Of a stretch of DNA of 64,000 bases, positions 57,032 to 64,000 are shown piece after piece. The first letter of the stretch is position 1. Every line of letters starts with the position of its first letter. The notes beneath the pieces are model-generated. The model did no database searches. It saw nothing but the letters and a program-made list of their open reading frames with translations, and was not told where the DNA came from. The position numbers and the translations under genes are program-made. This DNA is from Microvirga mediterraneensis (GTDB lineage: Bacteria; Pseudomonadota; Alphaproteobacteria; Rhizobiales; Beijerinckiaceae): positions 3,519,501-3,583,500 of the forward strand of contig NZ_JACDXJ010000001.1 in assembly GCF_013520865.1 (NCBI RefSeq), written 5' to 3'.

Positions 57032-57385
57032 GTGGCGGATATTCGGCGGATCGGCGTTGCGGCGCGCTACAGCGACCTCGTGATTCTCGACGGAAGAGCC
57101 TATTTCTCCGGGTACGTGCCCGAGACGACTCTGGGCCAGTCGGCAGCGGAGCAGACCCGGGACATCCTGGGGCAGATCGAGCAATCCCTTGCGGAGATCG
57201 GCAGCGACAAGTCCAGGCTCCTCCAGGCGACGATCTGGCTGGCCGACATCGCCTTCTACGACGAGATGAATGCTGTCTGGGATGCCTGGGTGGTCCCCGG
57301 GCAGGCGCCTGCTCGCGCCTGCGTGGAATCCAAGCTGGCGGACCCGGATTACAAGCTCGAGATCCAGGTCGTCGCCGCGCTCTGA
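57032..57385 (+). CDS. RidA family protein
   Basis: The 117-residue protein shows the short-form RidA pattern (ADIRRIGVAARYSDLVILDGRAYFSGYVPETT...EQTRDILGQIEQSLAEIGSDKSRLLQATIWLADIAFYDEMNAVWDAWVVPGQAPARACVESKLADPDYKLEIQVVAAL). RidA-type enzymes hydrolyse reactive enamine/imine intermediates; Arg in the PARACVE segment is the usual carboxylate-binding residue. The GTG at 57032 gives the family length; the frame extends to 56897 across attR. Confidence 0.88.
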   Translation: MADIRRIGVAARYSDLVILDGRAYFSGYVPETTLGQSAAEQTRDILGQIEQSLAEIGSDKSRLLQATIWLADIAFYDEMNAVWDAWVVPGQAPARACVESKLADPDYKLEIQVVAAL

Positions 57386-57389
57386 GCGC

Positions 57390-58193
57390 TTAGGCCTTGA
57401 CCCGCTTCACCTGGGCGTCCGATTTCGCGAGCGCTCCCAGGCGCTTGCGCTCGTAGTGCTTCGCCAGACGCAAGTGACGCCAGGTCGCGTAGTTCATGGA
57501 TATCAGAAAGCCGTAGGTGCCGCGCAGGAAGTGCAATCGGCCGAAATAGACTTTCAGGAACGCCGCCGGAAACTCGAAATAAACGCGCCATGTGGGGATC
57601 GAGACTCCCCTCACCTCGAGGTCGACCGCCTGCTGGTCCGCGTAGCTGTTGAGCTTGGCCAGCTGGTCGCCGAGAGAACGGACCGACCTGTGATGCACGA
57701 GCCCTTTCAGCTTGCCGACCTTGGTCTTCGGCTTCAGGTCGACCCGGTCGTGAACGAGCGACGACGAATACCGCCCGGCATCCCGGCGATAGAGCCGGAC
57801 GGGCGCGATCCGGTAGGCCAGCGGATGGGGTGCCGCCTCGCCTGGATAAGTCTCGGCGATGCGGATCCCATAAGCCTGGCAGGGCGGCTCTCCTTGAGCG
57901 AACAGCCTGCGGATCTCGGCCAGCAGCTCCGGCGAGACCTCCTCATCCGCGTCGAGGTTCAGCAGCCAATCGTACCGGCACTGGTCTTCCGCGAAGCGCT
58001 TCTGGAGCCCATAACCGGGCCAGGGATTGAAGATCACCCGAGCACCGAGTTCCTCGGCCACCGTCTGCGTTCCATCCGTCGAGCCTGAATCGACCACGAC
58101 GATATCGTCCGTCAGCCCCCGGATGGCGCGGATGGTCGCTCCGATACGGTCGGCCTCGTTCTTGGCAATGATGAAAACGGAAACAGGAAACAT
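57390..58193 (-). CDS. Family 2 glycosyltransferase (LPS core type)
   Basis: The 267-residue protein has a GT-A fold: VSVFIIAKNEADRIGATIRAIRG, VDSGSTDGT, and the DxD-type motif LLNLDADEEVS (about 80-90), followed by YRIAPVRLYRRDAGRYSSSLVHDRV. It resembles WaaE/KdtX lipopolysaccharide glucosyltransferases. Probably adds a sugar to LPS or a related surface glycan on the cytoplasmic side. Convergent with ridA. Confidence 0.87.
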   Translation of the reverse strand: MFPVSVFIIAKNEADRIGATIRAIRGLTDDIVVVDSGSTDGTQTVAEELGARVIFNPWPGYGLQKRFAEDQCRYDWLLNLDADEEVSPELLAEIRRLFAQGEPPCQAYGIRIAETYPGEAAPHPLAYRIAPVRLYRRDAGRYSSSLVHDRVDLKPKTKVGKLKGLVHHRSVRSLGDQLAKLNSYADQQAVDLEVRGVSIPTWRVYFEFPAAFLKVYFGRLHFLRGTYGFLISMNYATWRHLRLAKHYERKRLGALAKSDAQVKRVKA

Positions 58194-58255
58194 GGCACCG
58201 GGTGCCTAGCGCATCGTGCAAACAAGTGAAACCGGTTTTTCGTCGCCGTCTCGCT

Positions 58256-58870
58256 TCAGGCGACGATCGACAGGCCCTCGGCCTGCAGGGCCCGCTTGAC
58301 CATCTGGCGAGTGGAGATCCGTCGCATGTACTCCAGAACCGTCACATGGCCGGTCAGGTCGATTCTGTGGAAGCGAGCCCAGCTCAGTACGGTGAAGCAA
58401 TAAGCATCGGCCACAGTGAACCTGGGACCACCCAGATAGAGCTGCCCTCGAAGGCACTGATCCACGTAGGCGATGCGCTTCTGGAGGCGGCAGACGGCCA
58501 GTTCCCGGGCGTTCGGGGGTGTGGGTGCCTCCCAGAGCGGATCGAACCCCTTGTGGAGCTCGGCTCCGGTGAAATCGAGCCATTCCTTGACCTGATAACG
58601 CTCCCAGGAGCCGAGTTTCGGAAGAAGCAGGGCCGACGGGGCCTGATCCGCGAGGTATTCGAGGATCACGGGAACCTCGGCCAGGATACCGCCGCTCTGT
58701 AACGCCAGGGCGGGAACATGGCCCTTCGGATTGATCCGGCTGAAGTTTCGTCCCGACGCAGTGGTCTGCGTTCTCAGGTCGACCTTGTCGTATTCGATGT
58801 CCAGCCCGGCCTCGAAAGCGATGATACGCGGCGCAAGCGAACTGGCCCCGGGAGAGTAGTACAGCTTCAT
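58256..58870 (-). CDS. Glutathione S-transferase, beta class
   Basis: The 204-residue protein (from ATG 58870) opens MKLYYSPGASSLAPRIIAFEAGLDIEYDKVDLRT, the beta-class thioredoxin-like domain, with ASGRNFSRINPKGHVPALALQSGGILAEVPVILEYLADQ (cis-Pro VPAL, glutathione-binding EVPVILEYL; the usual ES is EV here) and an all-helical C-terminal domain. The catalytic Cys10 of classic beta GSTs is replaced by Ser-Ser. Likely conjugates glutathione to electrophiles; exact substrate unknown. Confidence 0.87.
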   Translation of the reverse strand: MKLYYSPGASSLAPRIIAFEAGLDIEYDKVDLRTQTTASGRNFSRINPKGHVPALALQSGGILAEVPVILEYLADQAPSALLLPKLGSWERYQVKEWLDFTGAELHKGFDPLWEAPTPPNARELAVCRLQKRIAYVDQCLRGQLYLGGPRFTVADAYCFTVLSWARFHRIDLTGHVTVLEYMRRISTRQMVKRALQAEGLSIVA

Positions 58871-59001
58871 GACGGTTCTGCGCCCCGCTGACACATGGAT
58901 ACGTAACGTGACAACGAGGGTTGTTTCTATGTCACAAAATTACACCTTCAAGGCATCCTGGCGACCTGCCCCATCATTTCTGTTGCCGGCGCAACGATGA
59001 C

Positions 59002-59811
59002 CTACAGGAACTCTCCCTCGCGCGCCTGACTCGGCATGGCGGTTCCGAGCCGCTTGCGCACACGCAATTCCGCAAGGAGCGGGAAATGATCCGATGCGAC
59101 GCGGGTCATGGGATTCCGAACGGGACCGGCGTCCACCACCTCGATGGATTTCGTGACGAAGACATGGTCGAGGCGCAGGACGGGCGCCCGCGTGTGGAAT
59201 GTCGGCTGGGGCTCGCCGAAGGAATTCGACAACTGGACGTCCTGCATCCGGTTCGCGATCAGACGGTAGGAGCGCGAGTAAGGCGGCGCGTTGAAATCGC
59301 CCAGCAGGATCGCCGGGTCGCCGCAATCCGGATGGCCGATCCAATCGGGGCCGATCAGGGCGGCCGCCTGGGTCCGCCGCTCCCCGGAGCGCAAGGAGAG
59401 ATGGGCGTTGACCACCTGGACGGTCTGGCCGTCGATCTCGACGGACACCCAGAGGGCGCTCCGCTTCTCGAAGGACGGTCTGGTCGATTGCGTGGGAAGG
59501 CGGCCCGACTGCACGATTTTCGACGCATGGCGGGTCAGGACGGCAATGCCGTACTGCTCTCCCAAGATGCGGATTGTGGGCTGGAAGTGCAGATCCATGC
59601 CGAGCCTCGACGCCACGGCTGCGGCTTGATCGATCTCCCCTGCCCGCACGCGCCCGACACGGACCTCCTGCAGGGCGACGATGTCCGGATTGCAGGACGC
59701 GATGACATCGGCGATCCGGTGCGGTGAAATCTTCCTATCCGTGCCGAGCCAACGATGGACGTTGTAGGTGAGGATCCGAAGGGTTGGCCCCTGTTTGTCG
59801 CTATGCTTCAA
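59002..59811 (-). CDS. Endonuclease/exonuclease/phosphatase family protein
   Basis: The 269-residue protein shows the EEP fold: LRILTYNVHRWLGTD (Asn), DIVALQEVRVGR (catalytic Glu), VVNAHLSLRSGERRTQAAAL (His), ILLGDFNAPPYS (DxN), RLDHVFV and SDHFPLLAEL (SDH). All metal and catalytic residues are present. Such enzymes cleave phosphodiesters in DNA, RNA or lipids; the substrate cannot be told. No signal peptide is seen. Confidence 0.87.
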   Translation of the reverse strand: MKHSDKQGPTLRILTYNVHRWLGTDRKISPHRIADVIASCNPDIVALQEVRVGRVRAGEIDQAAAVASRLGMDLHFQPTIRILGEQYGIAVLTRHASKIVQSGRLPTQSTRPSFEKRSALWVSVEIDGQTVQVVNAHLSLRSGERRTQAAALIGPDWIGHPDCGDPAILLGDFNAPPYSRSYRLIANRMQDVQLSNSFGEPQPTFHTRAPVLRLDHVFVTKSIEVVDAGPVRNPMTRVASDHFPLLAELRVRKRLGTAMPSQAREGEFL

Positions 59812-59996
59812 AGGTCGGCACCGGCTCGATTATCGTTAAAGGTCAGAATACCGCGTCATTCGCCAAAGCGGGAGGTCGCCTCCGCCACCTAGGTGGCAAA
59901 CGTGTCGGATCAATGACCCAGGTTCAAGCATGGTTCCCCAAGCAGGGCCGGAGTTCCCGTCGACCTGGGTATGCGAAGCCCATATTCAGGGCGCGC

Positions 59997-60027
59997 TTGA
60001 CCTTCCCATGATTGGAAGGATTACACC
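59997..60027 (+). promoter_or_regulatory. CueR-type copper-responsive promoter of copA
   Basis: TTGACC (59997-60002) and TACACC (60022-60027) are separated by exactly 19 bp, the long spacer of MerR-type promoters, containing the palindrome CCTTCC-N7-GGAAGG. This matches the E. coli copA promoter base for base in layout. It lies 31 bases before the copA ATG and its cueR partner is 2.5 kb downstream. Confidence 0.92.
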
Positions 60028-60058
60028 TTGCTCCTATATGAAGAGCAGGAGATTCATC

Positions 60059-62580
<2,522 letters not shown>

Positions 62581-62584
<4 letters not shown>

Positions 62585-63036
62585 ATATCGGACAGGCAGC
62601 CGCGGCATCGGGCGTATCGGCCAAGATGATTCGCTATTACGAATCCATCGGACTGATCCCCAAGACCGTGCGGACGGAATCCGGATACCGGGTCTATTCG
62701 GATCACGACGTGCACACCCTGCGCTTCATCCGTCGCTCGCGCGATCTCGGCTTCTCCGTGGAGCAGATCACGGATCTCGTGTCGCTCTGGCAGGATCGCG
62801 AGCGCGCGAGCAAGGACGTGAAGGCCATTGCGCTCCAACATGTGGGCGTGCTCGAGCGCAAGATCCAGGAGCTGCAGGAGATGGCATCGACCCTGAAGCA
62901 TCTCGCCAGGAACTGTCACGGCGATGCGCGTCCCCATTGCCCGATCATCGAGGAACTGGCGAGCGACCACGTGGAGCCTGTTCCCGCGAAGGCGGATGCG
63001 AAGTTCGGCGCGTTGGGGAAAGTGGCGGCGCGATGA
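62581..63036 (+). CDS. cueR: CueR, MerR-family copper-responsive regulator
   Basis: The 151-residue protein has the MerR winged helix ([63 protein letters not shown]), a dimerisation helix and the CueR metal loop [11 protein letters not shown] with the two cysteines eight residues apart. Overlaps copA by four bases, so it is co-transcribed and forms an autoregulated copper circuit. A Ser/His-type distinction (CueR not ZntR) is based on that loop. Confidence 0.95.
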
Positions 63037-63100
63037 GGGCTGCTGAGCACGAGTGCGTCAAGCCTCATTCAAGAGGCGGAGCGGGTTCTAGCGTCTTATC

Positions 63101-63183
63101 ATCACCGGCCTTGTGCCGGTGATCCCGATGATATGATGCGCAGCGCCTCACTGGATCGGGATGGCCGGCACAAGGCCGGCCAT
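63101..63183. repeat. Pair of inverted REP-like elements
   Basis: First unit 63101-63123 (stem ATCACCGGC with GCCGGTGAT, loop CTTGT); second 63161-63183 (stem ATGGCCGGC with GCCGGCCAT, loop ACAAG). The second loop is the reverse complement of the first, so the units are inverted copies 37 bases apart, like a BIME. A third relative is at 3913-3940. Confidence 0.6.
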
Positions 63184-63233
63184 GACGTGGAGGACGGCAT
63201 TCACAGCAGGAGCATCAACGGATGGTTGCTCTA

Positions 63234-63812
63234 TTATGCTGCCATCTCGACCTCGCGGCCGCGCCCGAGATCGTGCATCACCTGCACATAGTTCGGCATG
63301 CGGCGGATCTGCCGGCCGTAATGGCGGCGCAGTGCGTCGGTGAGCCGTCCATGACGCGACAGGAGGTCGTCCGCGAAATCGACCATGAGGGAATTCGGCC
63401 AGGCCTGGGGCCGGATCTCCGCCAGCCGCTCGAACAGCCTGTCCTCGCTCTCATCCGGATTGGCCTGAGCCATGAGCGTCAACATCGCGGCGGTCGAACG
63501 CGAGATGCCCATATGGCAATGGACGAGCAGATGCCCCTCGACGCGCCCGCCTTCCTCCTCCGCCACGTCGTCTCCGAAGCGGAGAATGGCTTCCACGTCC
63601 TGCGGCGTGGGTAGGATCATGCCCGGGATCGGGTTGATGATGTCGTGGAAGCGCAAGATCGTCCTGCGATGCCGGTCGTAGGCCTCGAAAGCCTCCGGAT
63701 CGGGGTGGTTGGGATCGAGAATCGAGAGAACATGAGTCACGGACCTGTCGCGCTGGTCCGGCAGTTCGGCGATGCCGCAGATCGTGAGCATCTGTATGGG
63801 TATGCGCTGCAT
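63234..63812 (-). CDS. Dual-specificity / tyrosine phosphatase-like protein
   Basis: A 192-residue protein (from ATG 63812; the 63956 frame adds non-conserved residues). The P-loop signature HCHMGISRSTAAM is the CX5R(S/T) motif of protein tyrosine phosphatases, with Cys and Arg present; the upstream part has ILDPNHPDPEAFEAYDRHRRTILRFHDIINP, where a general-acid Asp would lie. Substrate could be a phosphoprotein or a small phosphate ester. It lies after the REP pair and faces the copper operon. Confidence 0.82.
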   Translation of the reverse strand: MQRIPIQMLTICGIAELPDQRDRSVTHVLSILDPNHPDPEAFEAYDRHRRTILRFHDIINPIPGMILPTPQDVEAILRFGDDVAEEEGGRVEGHLLVHCHMGISRSTAAMLTLMAQANPDESEDRLFERLAEIRPQAWPNSLMVDFADDLLSRHGRLTDALRRHYGRQIRRMPNYVQVMHDLGRGREVEMAA

Positions 63813-64000
63813 GAAAACGCTCGCTCGAGGCGTGATTGAGACAGAAAACTTAACGAACCTATCCAAAGCATTAACTCGCCACCAGTCGGTTGGATCGAGA
63901 CGTTCAAAATACTGTGTCTTGCAAACCACACCCAGGCCTTGCCACATTTCCGCCATGCGAGATCCACCTTGTCGTCACCGCCAAGACTATGTCTCTTCAT

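Overview
The window is GC-rich DNA (about 60-65% by eye) from an alphaproteobacterium. The GroESL, Crp-like, CueR/CopA and SolA-LivK proteins fit the order Hyphomicrobiales, perhaps Methylobacteriaceae (Microvirga or Methylobacterium type). That placement rests on protein resemblance alone. Chromosomal genes occupy about 1-12438 and 56937-64000. Between them lies one apparently complete tailed-phage prophage of about 44.5 kb.

Left chromosomal flank: the end of an unidentified gene, groES-groEL with a strong terminator, a PhnA-type small protein, trhO-slyX, an amidase, a Crp/Fnr regulator, several small uncharacterised proteins, a solA-like oxidase transcribed with a branched-chain amino acid type binding protein, a YidB-family protein, and tRNA-Ser(GCT). 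Right chromosomal flank: a RidA-family protein, a glycosyltransferase, a beta-type glutathione S-transferase, an endonuclease/exonuclease/phosphatase protein, a copper module (CueR-type promoter, copA, cueR) and a protein tyrosine phosphatase-like gene.

The prophage is bounded by an exact 19-bp repeat: the 3' end of tRNA-Ser at 12439-12457 and its copy at 56918-56936. A tyrosine integrase sits beside the right copy. The CI-type repressor (47466-48200, S24 peptidase) lies between two early promoters that share a 13-bp palindromic operator. One fires leftward through a Cro-like gene, DNA-binding proteins, a GapR-like protein, a RuvC-like resolvase, several HNH nucleases, a DUF1376 replication protein, a C5 DNA methyltransferase and a NusG paralogue. 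The same strand continues into packaging (HNH, TerS, TerL), head (portal, protease, HK97 capsid), connector, tail (tube, frameshifted chaperone, tape measure, tip), tailspike and lysis genes. The other promoter fires rightward into a tightly overlapping row of small genes with Gp157-like, NinB-like and HNH proteins. The gene content points to a lambda/HK97-type siphovirus.

The signals most worth checking are: a programmed -1 frameshift site in the tail chaperone gene; intrinsic terminators along the leftward transcript, one inside the endolysin coding sequence, combined with a phage NusG-like protein that could act as a processive antiterminator; three tandem paralogous tip-associated proteins; a 65-residue protein made almost entirely of two CCHC zinc knuckles; a capsid protein with a signal-peptide-like N-terminus; matched integrase arm-site repeats at both prophage ends; and a group of phage homologues of alphaproteobacterial cell-cycle and chromosome proteins (GcrA-like, GapR-like).
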